A stretch of 64,000 bases of DNA from the NCBI RefSeq assembly GCF_013912375.1, contig NZ_JACETV010000003.1, forward strand, positions 434,001-498,000. The letters run 5' to 3'. The DNA is from Emticicia sp. BO119 (GTDB lineage: Bacteria; Bacteroidota; Bacteroidia; Cytophagales; Spirosomataceae). The position numbers and the translations under genes were made by a program. This document shows positions 54,649 to 63,583 of the stretch, piece after piece. The stretch's first letter is position 1. Each line of letters begins with the position of its first letter. Under the pieces are notes generated by a model, which searched no databases, was not told the origin of the DNA, and was given only the letters and a program-made list of their open reading frames with translations.

Positions 54649-54712
54649 AATTTGATTTGCCTATTTTTATCTATTATTATTCGTATAAAACATTATCTGG
54701 TTACATCACGTA

Positions 54713-54734
54713 GGGGTTCAAAATTTTGAACCCC
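54713..54734. repeat. Perfect 22-bp palindrome
   Basis: GGGGTTCAAAA followed by TTTTGAACCCC, with no loop. It lies 65 bp after the riboflavin synthase stop and before a normal terminator. It may be a protein-binding palindrome, a terminator remnant or an intergenic repeat unit. Confidence 0.6.
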
Positions 54735-54757
54735 CTAACCGGCATCCCAATAAAACC

Positions 54758-54790
54758 AAAAAGCCTCAGAGACCAATCTCCAAGGCTTTT
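54758..54790. terminator. Terminator between ribE and citrate synthase
   Basis: AAAAAGCCT pairs with AGGCTTTT around CAGAGACCAATCTCCA, in which GAG and CTC extend the pairing. It can end both the riboflavin synthase and the convergent citrate synthase transcripts; the latter stops 23 bp away. Confidence 0.75.
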
Positions 54791-54812
54791 ATATATATAA
54801 TTCATAATACTC

Positions 54813-56096
54813 TTATCTGTTTTCCAACTCTACAAAAGGGCGCAAGGTTGCTCCGGTGTATATCTGACGAGGACGACCAATCGGCTCTTTGTTGGCTCTC
54901 ATTTCTTTCCATTGTGCAATCCAACCCGGAAGGCGTCCCAATGCAAACATTACTGTAAACATATTGGTCGGAATACCCAAGGCACGGTAGATGATACCCG
55001 AATAGAAATCTACGTTTGGATATAGTTTTCTTGACACGAAATAATCATCGTGTAAAGCTGCTTCTTCCAATCCTTTTGCAATTTCCAATACAGGGTCATT
55101 TACGCCTAATTTACCTAAAATATCATCAGCCGCCTTTTTAATGATTTTGGCGCGTGGGTCGAAGTTTTTATACACTCTGTGGCCAAAGCCCATCAAACGG
55201 AAGCCTGAATTTTTATCTTTTGCTTTGTTCACAAACTTCATTACATCGCCACCATCAGCCTTAATATCTTCAAGCATTTCGATCACCTCCTGGTTAGCAC
55301 CGCCGTGTAGCGGGCCCCATAATGCCGAAATACCTGCCGAAATTGATGAATATAAATTAGCTTTTGACGAACCTACCAGACGAACCGTTGAGGTTGAGCA
55401 GTTTTGCTCGTGGTCGGCATGAAGAATCAATAGTTTGTTCAAAGCCGCCGAAACTACCGGATCAACAGAATATTCTTCTACCGGCAGCGAGAACATCATA
55501 TGTAGAAAATTCGAGCAATAATCTAAAGAGTTTTTTGGATAATTGATTGGGTGTCCGTTTGATTTTTTATAACACCAGGTAGCCAGAGTAGGAAACTTAG
55601 ACAACAAACGGATGATGTGTGTCTCGGTATGGTCTGGTGCTTTATCATCATACGAATCAGGATAAAAACCGCTCATAGCACTTACCATTGCCGACATCAC
55701 GCCCATCGGGTGCGCATTTACAGGAAATCCGTCGAAAATGCGACGCATATCTTCGTTTACGAGGGTATGCCTGCGAATAGCATTATCAAATTTTTCGTAT
55801 TGCTCTTTGTTTGGTAGTTCGCCATAGATAAGCAAATAGGCTACTCCGAGGAAATTAGCTTTTTCGGCCAGGTCTTCAATCGCATAGCCACGGTAGCGTA
55901 ATACACCTTCCTCGCCATCTAAAAAAGTGATGGCACTTTTGGTAGCTCCAGTATTTTTATAGCCGCTATCGATTGTTATATATCCTGTTTCATCACGGAG
56001 TTTAGCAATATCAATCGCTTTCTCTCCTTCCGAACCTTCTATGGTAGGGTATTGGTAAGATTTACCGTCAAGTATTAATTCTGCTGTACCAGCCAT
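54813..56096 (-). CDS. gltA: Citrate synthase
   Basis: This 427-residue type II citrate synthase condenses oxaloacetate and acetyl-CoA in the TCA cycle. Signature motifs are ILHADHEQNCSTSTVRLVGS (with catalytic His), PLHGGANQEVIEML, GFGHRVYKNFDPRAKI (second catalytic His) and the acidic nucleophile region YPNVDFYSGIIYRALGI. The end PRQIYTGATLRPFVELENR is canonical. The length fits the Gram-negative hexameric enzyme. It is monocistronic, with a 279-bp upstream region where no clean promoter was identified. Confidence 0.97.
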   Translation of the reverse strand: MAGTAELILDGKSYQYPTIEGSEGEKAIDIAKLRDETGYITIDSGYKNTGATKSAITFLDGEEGVLRYRGYAIEDLAEKANFLGVAYLLIYGELPNKEQYEKFDNAIRRHTLVNEDMRRIFDGFPVNAHPMGVMSAMVSAMSGFYPDSYDDKAPDHTETHIIRLLSKFPTLATWCYKKSNGHPINYPKNSLDYCSNFLHMMFSLPVEEYSVDPVVSAALNKLLILHADHEQNCSTSTVRLVGSSKANLYSSISAGISALWGPLHGGANQEVIEMLEDIKADGGDVMKFVNKAKDKNSGFRLMGFGHRVYKNFDPRAKIIKKAADDILGKLGVNDPVLEIAKGLEEAALHDDYFVSRKLYPNVDFYSGIIYRALGIPTNMFTVMFALGRLPGWIAQWKEMRANKEPIGRPRQIYTGATLRPFVELENR

Positions 56097-56375
56097 AAAA
56101 ACATTAAGATTATTTTGTGGTTATCAATTTTATTGATGAATTATTTTGCTAATTCCGTTGCAATAATAGCAAAAAAAGCATAAAAATAACCATCAACCAT
56201 TAAATATTTGTTAAGGCAACTAAAATTTAATCTGAGCCTGTAGAATCACGGCTTCAAATTTACAATTTCTTAAATGATAACTCCCACCTTTTCAAAAAAG
56301 TTTGTGTTTTCATAAAAACTTACGCAATTTTTGAAGAAATGTTTGTAGCTTCACTTTCCGAAAATCTTTGATGCC

Positions 56376-57119
56376 ATGCTCACAGCGATTTTAATTGACG
56401 ACGAGAAAGGTTGCCTCGATACCCTTGAAATAGAACTGCAAACCTATTGTGCCGATGTAAAAGTACTTGCCAAATTCCAATCTGCCGAAAAAGCCCTTGA
56501 AGTCCTGGAAACTATCCGCCCTGATATGATTTTTCTGGACATCAGTATGCCACAGATGAATGGATTTGATTTTTTGCTGAAGATTCCGAAAATCAATTTT
56601 GAAGTCATTTTCTGTACTGCCTACGATGCCTATGCACTAACAGCTTTTGAATTCTGCGCCATAGATTACCTGCTGAAACCCATCTCAAAAGATAAGCTGA
56701 TCAGAGCGGTTGATAAAGTGCGCCAGAAACAAAGCAAGCAGGTTGATATCCAAAACCTAGAGCTACTTCTGGCTAATATGCGCGGAGGTATCCATCATAA
56801 ACCCAATGTGGCTGTTCCGACTCCCGAGGGGTTGGAGTTTATCTCGATTAACGATATTATCTATGCTGAAGCCGATGGAAATTACTCAAGAATCATGATG
56901 GCAAACAAAGAAAAGGTATTGATTTCCCGAACATTAAAAGACCTGGAAACACTTCTTTCCAATCACCCTTTTGTTCGTATCCATCAATCATACCTGGTAA
57001 ATCTGACGCATATCAAAAAATATATCAAAGGCGAAGGGGGCTATGTTGTGATGAACAACGGCACCAGTTTGCAGGTTTCGAGAGCCAACAGAATGAAACT
57101 GATGGATCTGGTGAGGTGA
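56376..57119 (+). CDS. LytTR-family response regulator
   Basis: This 247-residue regulator has a receiver domain (IDDEKGC, phosphoacceptor Asp55 in MIFLDISMP, conserved Lys in LLKPIS). A LytTR DNA-binding domain (about 145-245) has LEFISINDIIYAEADGNYSR, KEKVLISRTLKDLETLL and FVRIHQSYLVNLTHIKKYIK. It binds direct repeats upstream of target genes. It is followed by two tandem LytS-like kinases that should phosphorylate it. Confidence 0.96.
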   Translation: MLTAILIDDEKGCLDTLEIELQTYCADVKVLAKFQSAEKALEVLETIRPDMIFLDISMPQMNGFDFLLKIPKINFEVIFCTAYDAYALTAFEFCAIDYLLKPISKDKLIRAVDKVRQKQSKQVDIQNLELLLANMRGGIHHKPNVAVPTPEGLEFISINDIIYAEADGNYSRIMMANKEKVLISRTLKDLETLLSNHPFVRIHQSYLVNLTHIKKYIKGEGGYVVMNNGTSLQVSRANRMKLMDLVR

Positions 57120-57276
57120 TTTTTTTGCTGTTTTCTTTAGAAACAACATTTTTGGATAATGCCAGTAAGGATAATTATTTTCATTGTACTCCCAATTTCA
57201 TTGTAGTAATGGAATTACTGCATTTAAAAATGGCGCGACACGCGGTAAAACATCGTGTAAAAACAAACTAATTACC

Positions 57277-59187
57277 TTGAGATTACTTCTCACATTAACG
57301 CTATTATTATCTCTATCAGTCCTCTGTTTTGCGCAGAAAACAGACACTATTACTATTACCAGAAAGTTTATCGATAATAAGGTTATTCTGTTTTCTGAAC
57401 AAGCCCAACTCTACATTGATTCGAGCGGCAAATCTCCTGTACAGCAGATTGACAGGCAAACCTTTTTCCCTTTACATACTTTCCGTTTTCAGCCTTTTGC
57501 TTTCGATTATTTCGACTACGTTTTCTGGCTTAGAGTTACTATTAATAATCCTGCCGATGTGATGATCCCTGCGTTGTTTACGGCAGGTGTGCATAAGGGT
57601 GTAAAGATATTCCGAAAGGTTAATGGCAGGTTCGTTGTACTGGAATCTACTCAACAGGATTTACTGCCGCACCAACGGCCTTTCCGCTATGATGAGAAAT
57701 ACGTTCCGCTGAAATTTTACCCGCATCAGACCTACGAGCTACTCATTAAAATAAGTGAACACCCGCAGTTATTTATGAATCTTCAGCCAAAGCTGGTGAG
57801 CTACGGATGGGAATATGATGATAAAATGCGGGCTTTTTTTGATGAATACCGTTACCTGATGGCTGATGGATTTTTTGCTTCAATACTTTTTTTTGTAGCC
57901 ATGTATATGTTTGTGCTATATTTTGTAGAGCACAAACGCTATTATATCTATTATGCAGGATATCTGTTTTTTATTCTGCTGTTTGCGCTTTGGGGCATTG
58001 AGCATTCGCCCTATATGCGTATTTTTTTCAGTTTTATTCCTTTCCTGAAATTTTCTGCTAACAATAATACCTATGCACTTATTGCCAATATCTTTTATTA
58101 CCTCTTTCTGAACGAGTTCCTTGAGCTTGGTAAAATTGCGCCAAAGTTTGAGAAAACAGTCAGGATTTACCTTCGGTTACTGATTCTCTTACTGATAGCT
58201 GATACCCTGCTCAATTTCATTTTTCAGGCTTATCAGGCAGGCGGGTATGTCTGGATAATCACCCAGCCTGTAATTGCTTTCTTTGGTATCTATTCAACTA
58301 TCATGGTGCTTACCTTGAAAGGCTCATTTGTAAAATATATCAAGTGGGGGTCGGTTGCTTTGTTGTCAGGGGTAATTGTAGGTATTTCGGAACAATTGCT
58401 CATGATGAAACCCTTTGAAAACGTGTTAATGCGGCTGGCATTGAGTATGCCTTTTAATATTGGTGTGCTGGTCGAAATCCTGTGTTTTTCTACGGCACTC
58501 GGCTATAAAACATGGTTGCGGCAGCGTAACCGTAATTTGCTGATGAAGTCGGTCAAGGAGTCTGATTTACGTACACTACGCTCGCAGATTAATCCCCATT
58601 TTATTTTCAATAGTCTCAATGCTATTAAGAGCTATATTCTTAACCACAGGTCGGTAGAAGCAGCTGAATACCTGACCGATTTCTCGACACTGATGCGGTC
58701 TATCCTACAGAACTCAAAAGAAAAACTGATTCCTTTAGCTGACGAACTCGAAACAACTCTTCTTTATATCAAACTTGAAAAACTACGGTTTGATAATGAC
58801 TTTGAGTTTGTTTATGAGATAGATAATAAAATTGATACCAGCGAAACCCTCATTCCACCCATGCTTTTACAGCCATATATCGAAAATGCCATCAAGCATG
58901 GGCTAATGAATAAACCCTCTGACCGACGGCTGACCATAAGTATCAGAGCTTTAACATACAAAACCCTGATTGTGATTGATGACAATGGTATTGGCCGCGA
59001 GCAGGCCTCTCTGCTAAGAAAACATCTATTTAAAAATCAGTCGATGGGAATGAATATCAACGACGAAAGAATAAAGCTTTTAGCCATGACCAACGACTGG
59101 CACATTGATATACAGATTATTGATAAAAAGGCATCAGGCAAAGCCCTCGGCACTAAAGTAATGATTTATCTGCCTGACATTGATTAG
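57277..59187 (+). CDS. 7TM (7TMR-DISM) sensor histidine kinase, first paralogue
   Basis: This 636-residue kinase, from TTG 57277, begins with a clear signal sequence (RLLLTLTLLLSLSVLCFAQ). No ATG is available in frame upstream, and TTG 57184 would add 31 poor residues, so the start is tentative. A 7TMR-DISMED2-like sensor domain (about 30-165) is followed by seven transmembrane helices (about 200-400). The LytS-type kinase has QINPHFIFNSLNAIKSYI with the phosphorylated His441. It ends with the ATPase lobe (MLLQPYIENAIKHGLMN, IDDNGIGREQA). The leader region contains a repeat fragment (ATTTAAAAATGGCGCGACAC). Confidence 0.88.
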   Translation: MRLLLTLTLLLSLSVLCFAQKTDTITITRKFIDNKVILFSEQAQLYIDSSGKSPVQQIDRQTFFPLHTFRFQPFAFDYFDYVFWLRVTINNPADVMIPALFTAGVHKGVKIFRKVNGRFVVLESTQQDLLPHQRPFRYDEKYVPLKFYPHQTYELLIKISEHPQLFMNLQPKLVSYGWEYDDKMRAFFDEYRYLMADGFFASILFFVAMYMFVLYFVEHKRYYIYYAGYLFFILLFALWGIEHSPYMRIFFSFIPFLKFSANNNTYALIANIFYYLFLNEFLELGKIAPKFEKTVRIYLRLLILLLIADTLLNFIFQAYQAGGYVWIITQPVIAFFGIYSTIMVLTLKGSFVKYIKWGSVALLSGVIVGISEQLLMMKPFENVLMRLALSMPFNIGVLVEILCFSTALGYKTWLRQRNRNLLMKSVKESDLRTLRSQINPHFIFNSLNAIKSYILNHRSVEAAEYLTDFSTLMRSILQNSKEKLIPLADELETTLLYIKLEKLRFDNDFEFVYEIDNKIDTSETLIPPMLLQPYIENAIKHGLMNKPSDRRLTISIRALTYKTLIVIDDNGIGREQASLLRKHLFKNQSMGMNINDERIKLLAMTNDWHIDIQIIDKKASGKALGTKVMIYLPDID

Positions 59188-61221
59188 ATGAAAAAATTAA
59201 GGAAACCCAACACGGCAGCTACCTGTCCCCAACCCTTCTGCGAGGATGACCCTCTCAACAACGGGAAAGGGCGTAGAGGTTTTTCTCGGCTCTCTAACCA
59301 ATGCCGGAGAGGGTTCGAATGGGGTATATTACTCTGTCTGGTTATCATGTCTGCCTCCTATCAGGTCCGTGCCCAGATTCCGTTATACTTTGAGCTGGAA
59401 AAAAATGGTTTTTTAGCCTGTGCCGACAGCAGTTTTTTATTTGTGGATTCTGCCCGGAAAGTACCCTTGCAGGCCATACCGAAACAAAAATTTGTACGAT
59501 TGAACGATTTAACCAAACCTCAGTCCTTTTCTGAAGGATACCGCTATGATTACTGGTTGAAGCTTTCCATACACAATCCAACCAAAGACACCCTTGATTT
59601 ACTTTTTACTGCCGGGCTGCACCGCTCAGTGGTTATGTATCGCGATATTTACAACCAGTTGATTGAACTACAGAGAACCAACGAAAAATATCTACCCGGC
59701 CAAAGGCTGTTCCGCTACGATGACCAATATATTCCGATTCGTTTCCTGCCCGGTGCGCATTATCAGTTGTATGTCAAGGTAAATGATTATCCCAAAAAAG
59801 ACTTTGCCCTAACCCCTAAACTGGTAAGTTATCTGTGGGAGAATAATCATAAGGTAAAGGCATTTTACGATGAATACATTTACCTTATTAATAATGGGGT
59901 AATCATTTCTATTCTACTGTTTGTTGCGTTGTTTGTACTGACCTTTTACATCCTTGACCGACAAAAATATTATCTTTATTACGGGTTTTATACGGCCTCT
60001 CTCGCCTTGTTTAATTTATGGGAGTATGAACATTCACCTTATTTCCATATTTTATTCAGTTACCTGCCATTTCTGAAATATACTGGCAATAGCAATATGT
60101 ATATTCTGCTCACGCAGATTTCTTACTTCCTGTTTGTGTACGAATTTCTTGAACTGAAAGAAAAATACCCTGTTTTAGGTTTGGTGTTCAGACGGGTTAT
60201 CCGAACACTGATTGTATTTCTGATTCTGGATGTAATAGTACTATTTGTTTTCCGCCGACTGGATTGGAGTGATTCTTTTTACTGGCTTTTTCAGGGAGTT
60301 TTCCCGATTCTGAACATCATTCTTTTAGTGCTGGTCTTTAGAATTAAGGGCAGAATCGCCCGAAATATCAAAATAGGCAGTACTTTTCTGGTATCTGGGG
60401 CTTTTGTTGGTTTCATGACCCAGTGGTTTAGCCATGAGTCTTATATTATCCTGCGGATTGAACCCAGTATTGTTTTTACTCTCGGGACACTGATAGAAAT
60501 CTTCTTCTTTTCTATTGCCATCGGCAGCCGGAGCTATCAGATACAGAAAGAGCAGAATTCGCTGTTTAAAGCAATTAAGGAATCTGAGCTGCGCACGCTG
60601 CGCTCGCAGATTAATCCGCACTTTGTGTTCAATAGCCTGAACTCTATCAAAAGTTATATTCTCACCCATCGTTCACTGGAAGCAGCTGAGTATCTGACCG
60701 ATTTTTCGATGCTGATGCGGTCTATTCTTCAACATTCAAAAGACCAGTTGATTTCACTGACTGATGAACTTGAAACAGCCGTGCTGTATGTCAAATTAGA
60801 GAAATTACGGTTTGAAGATAATTTTGAGTTTATCTACGAATCAGACCAAAGCATTGATACCGACGAGATACTTACCCCTCCGATGCTTTTGCAACCTTAT
60901 ATTGAGAATGCCATTAAACATGGCCTGATGAACAAACATGATAAACGGGTACTGGAACTGAAAATCAGGCAATTGACAGAATCGATTGAGATCATGATTG
61001 AGGATAATGGCATCGGCCGTGAACAGGCTTCTCTCTTACGAAAAAACATACCTAAATATCAGTCGATGGGTATGAATATCAACGAAGAGCGCATCAAACT
61101 CCTGAGCCAGGCCAACGACCTGCACATCCAGATTATGATTGAAGATAAAAAATCAAAAGATGGAACTCCGCTTGGCACTAAAGTAACAATACATATACCC
61201 CTCGCTCCTGAAGGGGAATAA
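59188..61221 (+). CDS. 7TM sensor histidine kinase, second paralogue
   Basis: This is a 677-residue paralogue of the previous kinase, starting directly after its stop (TAG then ATG). The domains match: sensor, seven helices, His478 in QINPHFVFNSLNSIKSYI, PPMLLQPYIENAIKHGLM and IEDNGIGREQASLLRKN. The N-terminus is odd. MKKLRKP is followed by about 33 residues encoded by a degraded copy of the GC-rich double-hairpin repeat (residues 14-46). The hydrophobic signal core GILLCLVIMSASYQVRAQ comes only after that. Whether the extension is translated, or a start lies further on, is open. Confidence 0.9.
   Translation: MKKLRKPNTAATCPQPFCEDDPLNNGKGRRGFSRLSNQCRRGFEWGILLCLVIMSASYQVRAQIPLYFELEKNGFLACADSSFLFVDSARKVPLQAIPKQKFVRLNDLTKPQSFSEGYRYDYWLKLSIHNPTKDTLDLLFTAGLHRSVVMYRDIYNQLIELQRTNEKYLPGQRLFRYDDQYIPIRFLPGAHYQLYVKVNDYPKKDFALTPKLVSYLWENNHKVKAFYDEYIYLINNGVIISILLFVALFVLTFYILDRQKYYLYYGFYTASLALFNLWEYEHSPYFHILFSYLPFLKYTGNSNMYILLTQISYFLFVYEFLELKEKYPVLGLVFRRVIRTLIVFLILDVIVLFVFRRLDWSDSFYWLFQGVFPILNIILLVLVFRIKGRIARNIKIGSTFLVSGAFVGFMTQWFSHESYIILRIEPSIVFTLGTLIEIFFFSIAIGSRSYQIQKEQNSLFKAIKESELRTLRSQINPHFVFNSLNSIKSYILTHRSLEAAEYLTDFSMLMRSILQHSKDQLISLTDELETAVLYVKLEKLRFEDNFEFIYESDQSIDTDEILTPPMLLQPYIENAIKHGLMNKHDKRVLELKIRQLTESIEIMIEDNGIGREQASLLRKNIPKYQSMGMNINEERIKLLSQANDLHIQIMIEDKKSKDGTPLGTKVTIHIPLAPEGE
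59227..59324. repeat. Degraded double-hairpin repeat within a coding region, copy 4
   Basis: CCCCAACCCTTCTG, CCTCTCAACAACGGGAAAGG and CTCTCTAACCAATGCCGGAG, then TTCGAATGGGG, follow the order of the intergenic copies at 3096, 9365 and 18451. The sequence is diverged, and the reading frame of the kinase passes through it without a stop. It supplies codons 14-46. Confidence 0.65.
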
Positions 61222-61270
61222 AACAAATTCTAACATGAATCTTTAGCTCCCCTTCAGGGGCTGGGGTGGG
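61206..61270 (+). terminator. Hairpin overlapping the kinase stop
   Basis: CCTGAAGGGGA (61207-61217) lies in the last codons of the kinase and pairs with TCCCCTTCAGG (61248-61258). GGCTGGGGTGGG follows. There is no T-run; it may be a transcript end or a repeat unit. Confidence 0.5.
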
Positions 61271-61358
61271 TGTCTCCTTCCCAAATACTAACCGAAACCT
61301 ACCAAATATCTGCTATATCCGCCAAATACTAAATGGGTGTAGAGAGATTATATTTTTC

Positions 61359-61374
61359 TTGTCAAATTTGACAA
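61359..61374. promoter_or_regulatory. Perfect 16-bp palindrome upstream of LytTR gene
   Basis: TTGTCAAATTTGACAA lies 30 bp before the ATG of the free-standing LytTR protein and is followed by TATAAT at 61381-61386. It is a good candidate for an operator. Confidence 0.5.
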
Positions 61375-61404
61375 TCCATATTATAATCCCTTTTTTGAAC
61401 AGCC

Positions 61405-61755
61405 ATGAGAAAATTTTTTATTAAGCCATCCTATTGTGACCCTCAGATGATCTGGTTTGACCACGGTAAAACCTGTGTTCAGCCTGACGAGGTAGTGTAT
61501 CTGAGTAGTCTTGAAAATTACACCGAGTTTCATCTTAAATGCGGCAAGAAAGTAGTTTCTTCGCGCACGTTGGGAGTTCACGAAAAACAATTAGTTGAAA
61601 AAGGGCACTTTGCCCGTATTCATCGCAAGTTCATGCTTAATCTGCAATACCTCAAACGTATAGAGTCGGTAGGTGAAGAGCACATTGCCCACCTGACAAC
61701 AGGCGACAAGATTGTAGTGTCCAGAAGAAAAGCACGAACACTCATTCATCAATAA
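61405..61755 (+). CDS. Free-standing LytTR DNA-binding protein
   Basis: This 116-residue protein is essentially one LytTR domain: CVQPDEVVYLSSLENYTEFH, KKVVSSRTLGVHEKQLVEKG, FARIHRKFMLNLQYLKRIES and DKIVVSRRKARTLIHQ. It has no receiver domain, so it cannot be directly phosphorylated by the usual route. It lies 183 bp after the second LytS-like kinase on the same strand, and it may be a constitutive or ligand-controlled regulator of the same targets. Confidence 0.93.
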   Translation: MRKFFIKPSYCDPQMIWFDHGKTCVQPDEVVYLSSLENYTEFHLKCGKKVVSSRTLGVHEKQLVEKGHFARIHRKFMLNLQYLKRIESVGEEHIAHLTTGDKIVVSRRKARTLIHQ

Positions 61756-61783
61756 GTTACTGTAAACCATCTGTAACGACATT

Positions 61784-61827
61784 AAAAATGCGAAAAGCCT
61801 TGACTAGTCAAGGCTTTTCGCATTTTT
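61784..61827. terminator. Strong bidirectional terminator
   Basis: AAAAATGCGAAAAGCCTTGA and its exact complement form a perfect stem of 20 or more pairs with a CTAG centre, ending in T residues. It serves both the LytTR gene and the convergent lipoprotein gene, whose stop lies 25 bp away. Confidence 0.93.
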
Positions 61828-61852
61828 AGGAGTACATAACATTAATTCTTTT

Positions 61853-62329
61853 TTACTTTCTCAACACTGCCAGTTTATTTTTTAATTCAACTGATAAATC
61901 AACGTTACCTGTCGAAGAAATGGTTGCTTTTTCACAGAATGCCCGCGCCTGATTTCCTAAATATTGTTCATACCCTGATGTCTTGATCGTAGCAAATGAC
62001 AGCCAGTTTTCCTTATCCTCTTGTGCAAGAAACTCTCCACATAATACGTAGATCTTCTCATTACCAGTTGATAGCGTATAACCCGCTTTTACATGACGGA
62101 AATCTATGGGAGTTGGATGCTTTTGTTTGCTAAAATCTATTGATGCAGAAGTGATTAAAAACTGAACGGTAGAGTCTGGTATTGCTTCACTGACCTCAGA
62201 AGTAGCAGAAATCATGATTGAATCGCGCTTTTCTTCTTTTTTATTGCCGGCATCACAACTCAATAGTATAGATATGAAAAATGTAAAAACAAATACCTTT
62301 AATAAGATCGAGAAATTGTGCTTTTTCAT
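61853..62329 (-). CDS. Small hypothetical lipoprotein
   Basis: This 158-residue protein starts at ATG 62329 (MKKHNFSILLKVFVFTFFIS), with lipobox LLSC. The mature part (SATSEVSEAIPDSTVQFLIT, FRHVKAGYTLSTGNEKIYVL, SVELKNKLAVLRK) has mixed strands and no recognisable family. It is not obviously linked in function to its neighbours. Confidence 0.75.
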   Translation of the reverse strand: MKKHNFSILLKVFVFTFFISILLSCDAGNKKEEKRDSIMISATSEVSEAIPDSTVQFLITSASIDFSKQKHPTPIDFRHVKAGYTLSTGNEKIYVLCGEFLAQEDKENWLSFATIKTSGYEQYLGNQARAFCEKATISSTGNVDLSVELKNKLAVLRK

Positions 62330-62453
62330 AGTATAAATCAATTGATAGCTGTACTGGTTTTTTGTTTCAGATTAATAAATAATGTCTTTCCGCAGCAAAG
62401 CTAACTAAAGTTCATATACTATGCCCCTGATAGTAAATTTTTATCGCCAGTTT

Positions 62454-63554
62454 TTATTTGTTCTGCGGGAAAAGAGAAATATCCGACTTTTCCGAAAAAG
62501 CGATAAATCCTTTTCCGTCGTAACGGCTCAACCCTGTGTTCCTGGTACCTATCCAGAGATTTCCCTTTTTATCTTCCAGAATTGACCACACATCATTATT
62601 GATTAGTCCGTCTTTTGTGGTAAAACAAGTGAAAGATTTTTCTTTCGCCATGTGCGAATCAGAATGAGGCGAGGCCGGAGCGTCGTAGCGGCAAATTCCG
62701 CTATTACCACCTCCAAACCAAAGATTCCCTTTTCTGTCTTCAATGATTCTGGTAACAGCACCAGATAAACCATCTTCCTTAGTGAAACTGGTGAACGATT
62801 TGCCATCATACCGATACGCTCCATTCCAATTGCTAAACCAGATGTATCCTTGTTTGTCTTCCAGAGCGGGCCAGGCCCAACTATCCCCATTGGGTTTAAG
62901 ATTGGTGAGGGTTTTACCATCGTAATAAAATACACCTTTATTACCCCGCCCCCCAAACCAGATGTTACCCGATTTATCTTCCAGAATATATTCTACGTTA
63001 TTTTTTTCGTTCATGTATCCACTTACCCCCTCATTAACGGCGAAAGGAATAAAAGATTTGCCATCATAGACATATACACCATTAATTGTTGCAAACCATA
63101 ATTTCCCGCTTTTGGCCTGCATTATACTGAATACATCATGCTTGGTAGCTGGCGTATCAAATATTAGGGGGATTTTAACTTCAACAAAAGTTTTACCGTC
63201 AAAAAAGTAAGCCCCAGCCGCTGTGCCTATCCAGATTTTCCCATTTTTATCTTCCATAATATGATTAATCATATTACTTTTAAGTCCATTCGAGGCTGAA
63301 AATTGGCTGAACGATTTCCCATCATATTTATAAACACCTTCACCCGTAGTCCCAAACCAGAGGTTACTCGCTTTGTCTTGCAGACTACAATGCACATTGT
63401 CGGCAGGTTGTGAACCTTTAGTTTTTGTAAGTATTGGGTGTGTAACAGAAATAGTTGTATTCTCTTTTGGCAAGTTTGTTTTCACTTGTCCGGTGCAGGG
63501 AAAAACAGCCCCCCAAAACAGTGAGAGAAAAGTTAATTTGATTCTATTCATCAT
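62454..63554 (-). CDS. Two-component-regulator-propeller protein
   Basis: This is a 366-residue protein with a signal sequence (MMNRIKLTFLSLFWGAVFPC). It has a series of propeller repeats of the form LEDKxGNIWFGxxGxGVYxYDGKSF, about six units, forming one beta-propeller. Such modules normally sit at the N-terminus of hybrid histidine kinases, but this protein ends after the propeller (LSRYDGKGFIAFSEKSD) without a kinase. It lies 29 bp downstream of another propeller gene, so the two are tandem relatives. Confidence 0.88.
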   Translation of the reverse strand: MMNRIKLTFLSLFWGAVFPCTGQVKTNLPKENTTISVTHPILTKTKGSQPADNVHCSLQDKASNLWFGTTGEGVYKYDGKSFSQFSASNGLKSNMINHIMEDKNGKIWIGTAAGAYFFDGKTFVEVKIPLIFDTPATKHDVFSIMQAKSGKLWFATINGVYVYDGKSFIPFAVNEGVSGYMNEKNNVEYILEDKSGNIWFGGRGNKGVFYYDGKTLTNLKPNGDSWAWPALEDKQGYIWFSNWNGAYRYDGKSFTSFTKEDGLSGAVTRIIEDRKGNLWFGGGNSGICRYDAPASPHSDSHMAKEKSFTCFTTKDGLINNDVWSILEDKKGNLWIGTRNTGLSRYDGKGFIAFSEKSDISLFPQNK

Positions 63555-63583
63555 ATTGTCTCTAAGATTGTCTGCCCTCTGAA

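Noticed and set aside
59300-59335. Possible tRNA because of GGTTCGAAT
   Set aside because: It has no acceptor or anticodon stem and lies within the repeat that forms codons of a histidine kinase.
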